Assembly: GCA_018340375.1 (NCBI GenBank)
Contig: JAFFJZ010000006.1
Coordinates: 26,542,001 to 26,606,000, forward strand
DNA from: Gonatopus flavifemur
Lineage: Eukaryota > Arthropoda > Insecta > Hymenoptera > Dryinidae
DNA length: 64,000 nucleotides
Direction: 5' to 3'
Shown: positions 25,330-36,700 of the stretch, piece after piece
Layout of the letters: each line of letters opens with the position of its first letter
Position numbering within the stretch: position 1 is the first letter of the stretch
Position numbers and translations under genes: made by a program
The notes under the pieces: model-generated
Told to the model about the DNA's origin: nothing
What the model saw: only the letters and a program-made list of their open reading frames with translations
The model's database searches: none

Positions 25330-26326
25330 ATGATTTTGAGATATTCAAGGGTGTATACTCGAAAAATGCGTTTTCTGCTGTTTTTGAGGTTATGTACAGG
25401 GCGCACGAAATTTTTTCGGTTCTTTATTCTAATTGTATCATTTAGTACTACTCTTACTCTTCAAAATGAGCTATTGATCGATCACCTAAGATTTTTTCTT
25501 GCAGAGTTACGACCATTTGAAGTTCTGAAATATATGCCCAAGATTGTAATATTCCTAGGATCTCCTAAGGATGCTGCCAACATGTATGGCAATAAAAATT
25601 TCAATTTTCTAATATGATCTTCTGACTCAGCGACTGGATAAACTTTCAAGCTTGAAAGTACTAGTACAAATGTTCAAGGAAAATTTGCCCCCAAAATAAT
25701 ATATTTCTCAACCCGGATAGCATCGGGAGATTTTCTGAACGTTCATAAAACGTACTTGCTCTCACAGAAAACGTCCAAATAAAATCCCAGGACGTTCTAA
25801 AAACGTCGCATGTACGTCCCAGGGACATGCAAATGTTCTGTGATGTTCAATTTATGTCCCCCATGCGACGTTCTGGGGATGTGTTCAATGAAGATGTCAA
25901 TGACGTTCTGCGATACTACGCGTATGTTTGTATAGGTTAGTTTTCATGAAAGTACGTTTGGGAAACGTAACGAGAACGTCCCGTGGTAGATGAAAAAGAC
26001 ATACTGGGAACGTATTCAGGTGCATCAAAAATGAACGTTCTCTGAACGTATTGAAACCTACTCCACGGAGACGAAGCGCGCAAAACTAAGGTTATGTTTC
26101 TAAAACGTCCACAGGACATTCAATGCTGTCTGGGAAGGGGTTGATAATGTGAATATGTCAGGACGTATTTCATAATTTAGAATGGTCGTAACTTTGCGAA
26201 AACAAATCGTAGATGACCGATCAATAGCTGTGCACAAAAATTTTGTGCGCCCTGTTGTACGTAACCTCAAAAATAGCAAAAAACAACGAATTTTTCGAGT
26301 ATATACCCTTAAATATCTCAAAATCC
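25330..26326. mobile_element. Element with diverged 165-205-bp inverted arms
   Basis: The left arm at 25330-25535 (phrases ttttgagatattcaagggtg, tatactcgaaaaatgcg, agagttacgaccatttgaa) is matched in reverse complement at 26163-26326 (cgagtatatacccttaaat, aatggtcgtaactttgcg). The interior is taken up largely by the ACGT-rich element at 25712-26134. Arms are clearly diverged, so the insertion is old. Frames open in the left arm do not resemble known proteins. Confidence 0.7.
25712..26134. mobile_element. 423-bp ACGTYC-rich MITE with CCCRGAYAGCA ends
   Basis: Ends are cccggatagca and tgctgtctggg (9 of 11 bases complementary). The interior holds at least fifteen acgt-centred words such as gaacgttc, aaacgtcc, gacgttctg and aacgtccc. 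There is a possible aa duplication at each edge. Located inside the larger 25330-26326 inverted repeat, hence younger than it. Confidence 0.78.
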
Positions 26327-26476
26327 TGACGCGATAGCCCAATTCTGTCTCCGGATTCGGATTCTACGCAGCAAATTGCTGCAGGAAATGACAATTTCAT
26401 TTGAAGGAGGATTTCGTTGCCGACCAGTGTAATTGATCTCGTGGAATTGGATTTGTGAATGATGAACATTAAATCA

Positions 26477-26724
26477 CCCTATTAAAAATGTCCGACAGAT
26501 CCTGACAGATTCCGGTCAAAATTCTTTCTGGTTCCGGCGGAAATCATCATGCCTGGGACAAAAACTGACCAAATCCTGCACAGGCTGGAACGCCCGACAA
26601 AGCCAAACAAAACCTGACGAATTCCGGTCAAAATTCTGTCTGGTTCTGTCGGACATCATCATGCCTGGGACAAAAACCGATCAAATCTTGACAGAAAATT
26701 ATCTGTCGGACATTTGGAATAGGG
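26477..26724. mobile_element. 248-bp MITE with CCCTATT...TGTCCGACAG ends
   Basis: The left end ccctattaaaaatgtccgac pairs with the right end gtcggacatttggaataggg. The interior consists of two imperfect direct repeats of about 125 bp that share gaattccggtcaaaattct and catcatgcctgggacaaaaa. A partial relative (cattaaaaatatccgacaga) begins near 42708. Confidence 0.8.
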
Positions 26725-26729
26725 CACCC

Positions 26730-27140
26730 CTCTATGATTTTGTTACAGTTTTTTGTATAGCCTGAACAGTGTTCCAGCCAATTTCCTGATGACATATAGA
26801 ATAGCAAACAAATTTTGCTGGAGTAGTCAACATTTCTTGCAGTCACAGCTAAAAAGTTGCTCTCATAGCTAACAAGATTTCTTCTCTCCGTGAGATTATT
26901 GCGATTCCTTTTTCTTTGTTCTTCTTGATTTATCATTTCCTTGTTTGAATTTTCATGGTTTTGCAGAATTGGGCCTGCACGGAAAAAATAATTTAGCTGC
27001 AGCAGCGAAGTGGCTAGCACGGACACGGACAGCCATTAAATTGGATCCGTTAAATTTTAGCTGTTACAGCAAATAAACCAACTATAGAGGCAAATTTTTT
27101 GGCTTTCATAACTAACATTTAGCTGCAGGAGCTAATTTGA
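26730..27140. repeat. TTAGCT-word repeat
   Basis: Variants of agctaa and ttagct recur (gctaaaaagttgc, agctaacaag, aatttagctgc, catttagctgcaggagctaa), with catttcttgcagtcacag. The same family appears at 33630-33790, 38880-39056, 41977-42445 and 44930-46140. Boundaries here are uncertain. Confidence 0.55.
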
Positions 27141-27282
27141 GGCTTTAGGCCACCCCAAAGCCCGAAAAAAATAGGCTTTTTTGGGAATTTTTTTCACAAA
27201 TATCACGGAATAAATCGAGATTACAAAAATGGGACTTTGATATACATATCATTAACTGCATAAAATATTTGGTATTCTTGTT

Positions 27283-27692
27283 ATATGCGGTCTACCTGAA
27301 TTTCAAAGTTTCCCACAAGGCGGGGTTTAGTTTGGGGATGATTGAAAAGGGGGAAGTATTCTTCTGAAATTAAACTAAACCAAACCTCCCTAAACCAAAC
27401 CCCCACCTTGTGGGGAATTTTGAAATTCAGGTAGACCGCATATGCTTTTAGTATGAATTATGGACGCCCATATTTGAACTCTGAACCAACTTCTTCTGAA
27501 CGTATAGTATATTAACTGGAAGGTTGCGCCCTCTTTCCCCACAAGGTGGGGGTTTGGTTTGGGGAGGTTTGGTTCAGTTTAGTTTCAGAAGGATACTTCC
27601 CCCTTTTCAATCACCTCCTCCCCGTCATCGCCAAACTAAACCCCGCCTTGTGGGAAACTTTGAAATTCAGATGGACCGCACATCACAAGAAT
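27283..27692. repeat. Palindromic block and its inverted copy
   Basis: 27283-27448 is itself an inverted repeat bounded by tatgcggtctacctgaattt and aaattcaggtagaccgcata. Its inner part (cccacaaggcggggtttagt ... cccaccttgtgggg) is repeated in reverse complement at about 27537-27668, after a 110-bp spacer. The copies share gattgaaaagggggaagtat. The right copy carries about 20 extra bases (cctcctccccgtcatcg). Confidence 0.8.
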
Positions 27693-28471
27693 GCCGAATA
27701 TTTTTTCCCAGGCAATTTATTTCGAAATGGCGGCGGTATAGCGTTTTTGCGACGACGTCTTTTTTTTCTATGCTCCACGGCCGGAATAACAGCTCCTGTC
27801 ATTTAATGAATTATGATTAGGGCCTGAATAAGCTAAAGAAATACGTAGGATTATTTCGATATATTGATTTTTGACAAAATGGCGCACTTCTAAAGTGGCA
27901 AATAAGAAATTTGCCTAAAAAATCGTCAGATAATTGTTAATAACAAATGAACTATGCAATATATAACAAAAATCCTACGTACTTCCATAGATAATGTATT
28001 TTCGAAGATATATCCCAAATTTCAAGTCAATCGATTGAAAATTGTCTGAGTTATGTTTCCGGCCAACTACAAAAATGTAGTTTTGAGATAAACGCATTTA
28101 AAGTTTTGAGTAGTAGAAAATCATGAATAAATTTGCAATACCTTCGATCTGCGATGCCTGCACCATACAATTGGCCTTCCAGATCATCTTCCTGCTCTTG
28201 CATTTCTTTTCTGCTTGATCTTGCAGCGATTCTGGCCTCTTTCACCCGGTCTGATAGCGATCTCTCCGCAAGCTTTATGCGCTAACAAAAGGGACTCGCT
28301 GGGGACCAGACGGCCTTGTATACTACAACTCGAAAACGGAGTACTTGAAGATTTTTCTCAGCCATAATCTTTTGAGACATCATTTTTGAGGCCTTAAGGG
28401 ATCCTTCAAAACAAAGAAAAAAATCAATTTTTCGAAAATTCTAGGATGGCCAAGGCAAATTCTAAGGCTAC

Positions 28472-28627
28472 CCCAGTAGCACATGAATGTTTGGAATATT
28501 CTATGAACATGCACAGAATATATCGATACGTTTTGAATGTCCTATGAACATCCATAGAATATTGTCGCATATTGGAATGTTCTATGGACATCTATAGGAT
28601 ATTCCAAATATCCTTGTGCTACTTGGG
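28472..28627. mobile_element. 156-bp MITE with CCCAGTAGCACA ends
   Basis: The left end cccagtagcacatgaatg is complementary to the right end ttgtgctacttggg (one extra base). The interior is built from gaatgttctatgaacat-type words (ggaatattctatgaacatg, aatgtcctatgaacatcc, ggaatgttctatggacat). No coding. Confidence 0.78.
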
Positions 28628-28633
28628 AATGGC

Positions 28634-29490
28634 TGTCCCTGGTAAAAATCGAACGTGCTTGAAACACCGTCAAAGCGTGCAATAAAGTGACAGAAGCGTT
28701 TGTGAAAAGTTTCGACCGCCAAATGACTCTAAGGCAAATTTGGTTGAGCGTGCTATCACATTTCATTGAACGTCCAACGCACCCTTCTTACTGAACACTC
28801 TCCTCCAACTCTTCAATAACTCTTTCCTGATGTTTACGATGTTTCGGTAGTGAAGGTTTTCAACACGCTCATAGGACTTCCCTTGTGTATATGTTTTGAT
28901 TGATTGAGAATTATATGATTTTGAGGTTAGAATGTTGAGAGGGTATTCTTTACCTTTTATACCAGTTGTTAAGCTAAAAAATGTTATTCGTATTCAAGAT
29001 ACATTTACCAATATAATTACTAAACAACAATTGTTTTGAATTATCGAACTGTAATTTGATGATGTTTGATATGTGCAAGTTAATTAAATTCTTTTGCACA
29101 TTTAATGATTACACGTGGGATATTGAAATTGATTTGTAAACTTTCAGGATGAAAAATCATTTTAATTCAATGAGAAAGATTGAATTTAAAGCACATTCCC
29201 TTATGACACAATTCATCAGGGAAATGAGGTTCCAATTTTTCAAGCATCGATGTTAGCCTAGCGGTAAAGGACTTTCTCCCGAGTTCAGAAGTTCTTGGTT
29301 CGATTCCCCTTTGCAAATTCTTTTTTTTTTTACTTTCTTTGGGCTCACTTTCATGCACGCTTTACATCCGCCAAATGACTCCTCCGAAACGCTTCTAATA
29401 CTTTGAATTGACCCTTCGATTACTCTTATAGGACTCTCTAATAACGTCTTTGTAACTCTTCTCAGAACGCTCCATTTTCACCAGGGGTCC
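28634..29490. mobile_element. Element with GTCCCTGGTAAAAAT ends, interrupted by a SINE
   Basis: Left end gtccctggtaaaaatcgaac; right end cattttcaccaggggtcc, complementary with a few changes. Outer parts share gccgccaaatgactc/cgccaaatgactcc and words like aacgcwyyyaa and aactctt. The middle contains a tRNA-derived segment at about 29245-29335. Confidence 0.6.
29245..29335 (+). repeat. tRNA-derived SINE head
   Basis: An A-box-like gttagcctagcggtaaagg (29252-29270) and an exact B-box ggttcgattcc (29297-29307) are 26 bases apart, followed by a T-run at about 29321-29331. This is RNA polymerase III internal-promoter architecture ending in a Pol III terminator-like run. The acceptor stem does not close convincingly, so I read it as a SINE or decayed tRNA-like copy, not a functional tRNA. 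Confidence 0.65.
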
Positions 29491-30393
29491 GTGTCACTTC
29501 GCTGTGAAATTCATTGCAATTTTTTCCCATAATTGTTGAAGAAACAAACTTATAAAGAACTTTTCGAGAGAGATCGAGTAGCGCGTACTTAAAAGAATAT
29601 CTATATTTTCTTATCGAGTATCCAATTAAATATTTTCCAAATCTTTGGAAACTCGTTATACTCATTAAATCGAGAAAACTGATTCGAAAAGGAAGTAAAA
29701 ATCGCACCATCGATTACTTCAGCAACTGATAGAGAATTTGTATGGATCCTTTGAACATGTTATAAGAGCGCTCTTTGATCCATCAGATAATTAAGAACCC
29801 GGCTAATTATTTTGCGTAGATTCGCAGAGTTCGTAGGAGAAGATTAAAGGAATTTTAATAAGATTTTCCTCTTAAAAAACATCTCTTTGACGAATCGCGT
29901 ATCGGAGATCTTCAAAACCTTTCTATGTACAATTTTCTTGATACACAGATTGTATAAAGAATCATTGAAACGCTATTATCAAATAGATGAATGTAAATAT
30001 ATCGAGATTTAAAGAATTCTTGACACGTATTTGAACGTAAACTATACGATATTACCCTCCAAGTTGTTCTATATTGCAACTTCTCTACTACAAAGCCTTG
30101 TTAAACGATGATCGAACGAGATTTAACTAAATCGCGAGAAGAGCCGTAGGGAGTAAATGTATTCCGTTGAAGAAAATATAAAGACCTCGGCTTCTTCTCT
30201 GCTTGACCCGCTTAGATTAACTCGCTCTATTCACCGTCAAGCGCTTCGAGTACTTTGCAAACTTTAACGTACTTTCCAGGGTGGAGGTTGGGGTTAGAGG
30301 GATCGGTATGTAAACGAGTGTACGTACAACGTTGACGATGTGAAATTGTCGTTATGACTAGAGTACTTACGTTAAGGACTTTTCATGTTGCAG
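29491..30393. other. Presumed intron upstream of Ig exon
   Basis: AT-rich, no transposon ends recognised. It leads into the splice acceptor tttcatgttgcag at 30381-30393. Confidence 0.5.
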
Positions 30394-30491
30394 ATTTACC
30401 CAGGTTCGGCAAACCGTTGAACAACGTCACAATTTCGGTCGGTCGCGAAGCTGTATTCACATGCATTGTGGAAAATCTTGGTCTTTACAAG
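30394..30491 (+). CDS. Internal exon of a DIP/lachesin-like immunoglobulin-superfamily gene
   Basis: A 98-bp exon between acceptor ...gttgcag and donor AAG|gtgagt. Two bases complete a split codon, then 32 codons run open and end in phase 0. The peptide begins LPRFGKPLNNVTISVGREAV, continues FTC, then VENLGLYK. It is the N-terminal part of an Ig V-type domain: an N-glycosylation site (NVT), the VGREA turn, the first disulfide cysteine in FTC, and the ENLGLYK segment that in this family precedes VAWL. Dpr-interacting proteins and lachesins of arthropods have this form; they are neuronal cell-surface adhesion proteins. The exon break directly after YK agrees, from memory, with that family's gene structure. 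I did not find the next exon within the window, so the downstream intron would exceed 33 kb. Identification as IgSF is strong; the exact paralogue is not determined. Confidence 0.85.
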
Positions 30492-31585
30492 GTGAGTTTG
30501 TTTCCACTCTCTTCTTTTTTCTATTAATCCTTAATGTCATCGCACGATACAAAAATAAATAATCAATGAAATTTTGTGTAAAAATTTGCGAATAAATATT
30601 GGGAACTACTTTTTTCGCTGAGCCGCAAAAGAGTCTTTTGATGTTTTTTTTATCATAAATTGTTCATTCTTCACTTATATGACAAGCTTTATGACGAGCA
30701 TCGAGGTTTGTTTGCGAGAGTATGCAGTGCCCTGCAGAGAAAAGAGTTCTTCATTCCTCTTCATTAGGCTTTTTTCCGTCGCTTTTTGTCCCGCTGCATC
30801 ACTTAAAAATTACATTCGTATATTGAAATTTCTGCTCTCTCTCTCTTCGTACTCGACCCTTCGAATAAACGAAGAAGTATTTCACGAAATACTATTTCAA
30901 TAGAATTGCATTCGATTTGACTCAAGTGGATAAATCAAATAAGAACTACGCTTCACGACATCCATGAAAAAAAAAACGTCTTGGAAGTAAATTATAATCC
31001 TGAAACATGCAAAACATGCCGTAATTTACAAAATTATAGACACGTACGTATACGTGCGTAATGATATTCATTTTGTAAAATGAATTATTTCACGACTACG
31101 AGTGTACGCCAGAAAGATCTAAATTCCATAACGAAACTATGCGAGAGTGGAATCCTCTGAAATTCAACTCATACTCCTTTCGAGTTAGAATTACTTTATC
31201 TATGTGTAGGGCACTACTTTTACATGAACTCTTGGTCACGGATTGTGAAATATTTTGTCCTTTCTTCCGAGCATTTGTAGAATATTCATATACCTTACAA
31301 GGGTCCCCTCGCAGTATTTATGTATTCCCACATGGGCGGTTAAAAGGATTGTAAACACGATTTATTTAACCTTTTTTATATTTATACATATTCGTCCAAT
31401 TCGCAACGGAACACTGTATCTGCCCGTCGCGAAATTCTTTCTACCGGTCGTAATGATACGTGAAAAATATGATACTACCCTAACGGTAGTGGTAGAAGAC
31501 TGTGGAGGGTAACGTATTAGAAGGAGAATCATTCTTCTCTCCCGAAGGAGGAAAAAATACATAAAATACATGCAATGTTGTTAAA
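30492..31585. other. Presumed intron, no further exon seen
   Basis: Starts with the gtgagt donor of the Ig exon. AT-rich; no exon continuing the Ig domain (expected VAWL-like start) was found. Confidence 0.5.
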
Positions 31586-32130
31586 ATAAGGAGCTTGATG
31601 CATGGTCCAGTACCGGCTCGATACAGGGTGCCAAATAACTTTGATTCGGTATCGGTTACCAACATCAATTCAGTACTGGAAATCAGTGTGATTCCGACGA
31701 TTGAGGACTGATGCTACCAGTATTGATCGTTATTCAAGAATACCTACGACTGTTATTCACCCATTATTTGCGCTGTCGTAACTTTGGAAGGTTTTGAATG
31801 CGAAATTTACTCATAGGATGACCGCCAATGGTTGCAAACTGGCAGCCTGTATCAAGCCGGTACTGGACCATTCGTCAATTTCTATCTGGCCAATCGAGTC
31901 TTCTTCTAGTACACGAGATATTAATTCACATTGGTTTGGTACCGAATCAACGTTGGAGGCCAACGCTCGCGTGCTAAAATTGTGCCATTGTTGATCCAAC
32001 ATTGGTGGAAAAGTGGTCAATAACGGTGGGTTCAAATATCGAACCAGTACCGACACGAACTTGAAATTAAATCGGTTAAGTACCGATCCGTTCCTCACCA
32101 TCGGCTCAGTACCGGAATTTCTACGTGGGA
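31586..32130. repeat. AGTACCGG/CCGGTACT inverted-repeat element
   Basis: tggtccagtaccggctcgat (about 31601) with acagggtgcc is matched in reverse complement by ggcagcctgtatcaagccgg and tactggacca (31843-31872). More cagtactgg, ccagtaccg and ggtaccga words follow to about 32115 (ctcagtaccggaatttctac). No coding. Confidence 0.6.
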
Positions 32131-32489
32131 TCTCAATGGATTATTACGAATGGATATTCGATAGGTATTTCCCTGCAAAACTGGGATAAATTCCACCCTT
32201 TGAATTATTCTAGTGGCATAACAAAGCCACGAGGTTATCCATGTCCGTCATATCGATTCACATTTCAAATGTGAAATTTATCAGCGTAATAATCGACTCA
32301 ATTCCTATATTGACGAGAACAATAATTAATCCTACTCCACATTACTGCGCGATGAATTCACAATTCAAAATCTCAAAACTAAAATTCATGCATGAAGGGA
32401 ATAATCATACTTTCATGAACTTTGATTTATTTTCGAGTCATCTCTATACTCAGCTTTCAGGAATATTCCCAATCAGAAATTTACAACAG

Positions 32490-32740
32490 ACGCAGTACTG
32501 CACCAGTACTGGCCAAGACTGGCAGGGTACTGACATTTGTCTGGGATGATAACGCTTTTTTGTACTGGGGATTCAGTGATAATACTATTATTCGCAATCA
32601 GTGCAGTACCTGTACTGGATCAGTACTGTATTTTTATGTATTCAGTACTGATCCCGTACGTATTGGCCAAATGTTAAAGACCCAATACCGGCACTGTCCT
32701 GCACCTATCGTCAACATTGGCATAATTCGGATTTTCCTGA
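32490..32740. repeat. CAGTACTGG-word cluster
   Basis: At least seven variants of agtactg/ccagtact within 170 bp (gcagtactgcaccagtactg, agggtactg, ttgtactggggattcagtg, acctgtactggatcagtact, cagtactgatcc). Related to the element at 31586-32130 but without clear ends. Confidence 0.55.
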
Positions 32741-33629
32741 TAGGGTTTTCCCAAACAATTCCGAAAATCCTTTTCGATTACTTTACCCATTTTCTCAATT
32801 CATGGGAGTTTGATGTGAATGATTATATCGATCAGAGAAGGATCCGATGTATGTCTCCCTTTTTGTCACATATCACTTCTCATCTTCCGCGCATGTGAAT
32901 ACCCGTCAGGACGGTTGACGTTCTCCTGCCGTGCTGACAATGTGGCACGTTGATTGAATCGTCGAACGTCAAGCTACGCCACCTTATATGCTCTCCTTCC
33001 TTCTTTCCTCCTCGAACGATTCGCTCTCTGTCAAGATCAGTCACGTTAGAGGTGGATCCTTAATTCCATCTTGATAATTTGCACGACATCAATTTGTTCT
33101 TGTCCTCGACAGAAGGATCATCAAAGTTCGCACGTATACGTCACACTCGACTTATTGAATTTATCGATTCATTTTTATCGTTATTCAAATTCTGCAGAAT
33201 TTTGGTGTTCTTGATTTAATAACAAACATCCCTTTTGTATGATTTTATATACGTTAGTTTCAATGATATGAATCATGTAACGTGAATGCTAACAAAGAAT
33301 GAGTGGATACGAGTGTACTCTAACGAAGCTGTTACACAAAGACAACGTGGTTACATGAAAATGTTGTTTGCTTGGATTTGTCTCTGTCCCTACGAACGAA
33401 TACGAGAATGAAATCCTATGTTCTTGCAAAGTGAGGTTAATTATCGTTGAATGAAGTTGTTGAAGCTGAAAACCAAATAAGCTCAGCTTGTGAGCATTTT
33501 TATGAGATTTTATATTTCACGAGGGTGTTTTCTAGTAAACATCCTGAACTGTGTGTGAATTCGAAAGATACCTTTGTGAAATTTCAAAGATTTCTTTTGT
33601 TTCAGTCAACACGATTGTCTATGACACTA
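32741..33629. other. Non-coding, no gene seen
   Basis: AT-rich single-copy-looking sequence; nothing supportable recognised. Confidence 0.4.
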
Positions 33630-33795
33630 ACTTTTTAGCTGTTGCAGCGAAAAATGTTCATTCCTCCAGCAAATATAGATTAGCAAACAAACTTTGCTAA
33701 AGAATTCAACATTTTCTGCTGCTATAATTAAAAAGTCGCTGTCACGGCTAACAAGATTGCTGTAATGACAAATAGTTTGCTGTCACAGCAAAACA
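33630..33795. repeat. TTAGCT-word repeat, short copy
   Basis: actttttagctgttgcagcg, gattagcaaacaaactttgc, gctgtcacggctaacaagat and tttgctgtcacagc match the repeat at 26730-27140. Fragmentary. Confidence 0.5.
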
Positions 33796-36700
33796 TCGTT
33801 ACTCTTCAAACTTCCCGCGTTGAAAAATTTGAACGATTTTTGTCCCCTTATTTCATTTTTAGACTGATTTTGTCCTGTGGGTCGATTAATACGGACAAAA
33901 ACAGTACTTTTTCAAGATTTTAGATGCTCAAAGGATCGAATAAAGTACTACGGTATTCAATCAACTTGAACTTCAAATGATTCACGGCTTTTATCTTTTA
34001 CGTGAAAACAATTGAATTCGCTTCATCATGTCGACTCCAACGCCTCGACTGCACCGTCGGGTGTTTTGCGATCTCCAACTTGGCCATGTATTATGAGAAT
34101 TCATGGTGAAACTCAGTTCCAAAAATTATGACAGAGAACTTCCTTTTTATCTCAACTCCTTGCCATGGCATAATCTCTGAACTATAATTCCTCCCAGTCA
34201 ACTGACGCGTTAGCTGCAAAGCTTGGAATATATATTCTCCTGAAAATAGTCGGGATATTCAATAATGTAAAATTTTTCCACTGTTTCTACGAACATCTCA
34301 GAAACAGGACACTCTAGCGGATTGAGAAGACATTTGAAAATGATTAAATAAATAGAATTATAATCATTTATCAGATATTATTCTTGAGAATTAATATTCC
34401 TCATGATATATTTGAAACAGAACGAGAGAATCCAGGGGCCATTATTAATACTGATTGACTCCCCTGATTCCCTGAAACGAAGTTCATTTGCTACTATACG
34501 TGCATCGAATGTAAAGTGTCAATTAAACACGTTAATCAAAGTTCACTTGTTGGTAAACGCGAATTAACATAACTCCAATTTTCTCTGTCTCTTCGAATCT
34601 TTCTATTTATTTACCATTCAAATGTTCTTGCTATGCTTTAGTTTCGAATTTAAAAAATTGTTTCATAATTCAAACAACGAAACGATATAGATCATTTATT
34701 CATCAGATTTCACGTAATTTCGCAAAGTGACTGTGAACATGTTTTATTCGTTTCAACGTTTCCTCGACATTTCCAGCTTCTCTCTTTTCCCTTTCAGCGT
34801 CTTGAAATCCTCCAGCCGCCCCACCAAAGGGGGCCGCCGACATATCGCGACATTTCACTTTTGCCGGTATCCAGTCCGACAACGTTTTGCCATTCTACCA
34901 TGAAATGTCACTCAACGCGAATCGTAATATCGTCACTTTATTTTAAAAACTCACGAAAATGTCATACCTTTGTCTTGAGAACCCTACAACGAACACCTTC
35001 ATCAACATCGAGGTCGTTGTTGTTTTTTTTTGCCAAACACACCCTTTCCTTTCGTCTTTTCAATTTCCATCTCTTTCGTTTGTTAATTTTGGATTGTATT
35101 TTTTATTGGTATACATTCACGTCCCGGGAATGAATTATTATTCTTTGCGAACTTTGAAAATTCACCCTAGCTCGTGTAGCACTAAAAACGATGAGGCCAG
35201 GGGTTTTTAACCTCGATTCTGCACTAGTCCGATATTTTGGAATAATGATTTAATATTTTTCAAATAAAAAATATCTGAATTTTTGATACTTTACCAGAAT
35301 GAACAACAGCGTGTTGACATCGTGGCATGTTGTTTCTAAATTGATTGACAATTATTGAAATTTTGCAATTGACCATCGAAGTCGAGTGTATCGAATTATT
35401 AGGTACGTGTCAGATATTATAGATGCGATGATGCTTTGGAGGCAAATCAAATCGATGGGAATGATAATTGTTGAATGTTCTCGGTTGGTTCATGCTCGTC
35501 TCAATTAAATCTTGGAATAGAATAGTTATATCGAGATGAAATTCATGAATGTCCCATATATCTCGATGGTATCTTAATAATTGACAATGAATACGGTTTA
35601 TGCCCTGTGATAAATATTTCATTCTAATAATCGCGGTGGAGTCCCATACGACGAAAGATTCCTCACGAAGAATTCATAAATTCTTCTTGTATTCGACGTG
35701 TGTGGATTTTAAATTCATTTTTGAATGTTAAATGACGAGCTACCAATTTGCTACCAATTTTTCAATCCATCTCGCGACTTTTTGATATCTTATTCCCACA
35801 GTTTTGCATCATTGGTTCGAACAGACCGATTTGAATTGGATTTCAAAACAAAATGTGAACACAGCGATGAGGACCAGTTGAGTTCCGCACATGCAATCGA
35901 AGCGATTATAAAATTTTTGAATGCGAGGCTGTGGGTGCGCTATCGGGTTATTCAGATGCTCCATTCTTTGTCATTGCGATAAGTAATGAAATACGTTTCA
36001 CTCACAGAGATTGGTTTCCCTCAACCCTCGTGATATATTCTAGGAAATCGGAAATAAACGTAACTGATGATTCAAACACCACTTGATCCAAGGAGTAATC
36101 GATTCTGTATAATCTCCATATACCAATACAAATCACATCAAATATAAACGTGTTGTTGATGGAATTTGTTGATAGTTTTAATGCAAAGCCTGATCGTCCA
36201 ATTCAATGAATTCGATATCATTTTCCAGACGATGTAATCTCTATAAAAACAATTGTATCCCGTTTAATTTTATCAACACTCCGTGTGACTCGTTTCGAGG
36301 AAGAAAATTTCAAAGTCGCGTATAATCCCATTCCGTTAATCCCAAGTTATCCTTTACATCGTTCTTCCCTTCGAAACCGCTGTATTAATTATTCCGTATG
36401 CCGGTGGTTAGAATAAACGTACGAATTACAGTTTCCTCGTGAGATAACCGGAGTTCGGTCAGACCAATATAGATTCTATTTTACAATATAGCAAGTCAAG
36501 TATGCTTTGTGGTTAACCTTCAAGGTGCTCAAGCGAGCACGGTATGCAAAGCTTCATCCTCTTGTGATATCGACGAGTCATGCCAAGTAGGAGATGAATC
36601 AACGTTCTCTAAAATCCAAATCCGTGGCTATGATTTCAATTATGATATTTCCGAAGATAACTAACTGAAGAACACGGAGAGATGATTTCCCGTGCTCCGT

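Noticed and set aside
25204..25617. 137-codon open frame
   Set aside because: Falls mostly in the left arm of a diverged inverted repeat; the translated sequence is Phe/Leu/Arg-rich without recognisable domains.
29252..29307. Functional tRNA gene
   Set aside because: A and B boxes are present but no acceptor stem of seven pairs can be closed; the location inside repeat DNA suits a SINE.
32422..32898. 158-codon open frame
   Set aside because: Runs through the CAGTACTGG-word cluster; open by composition, no protein-family signal.
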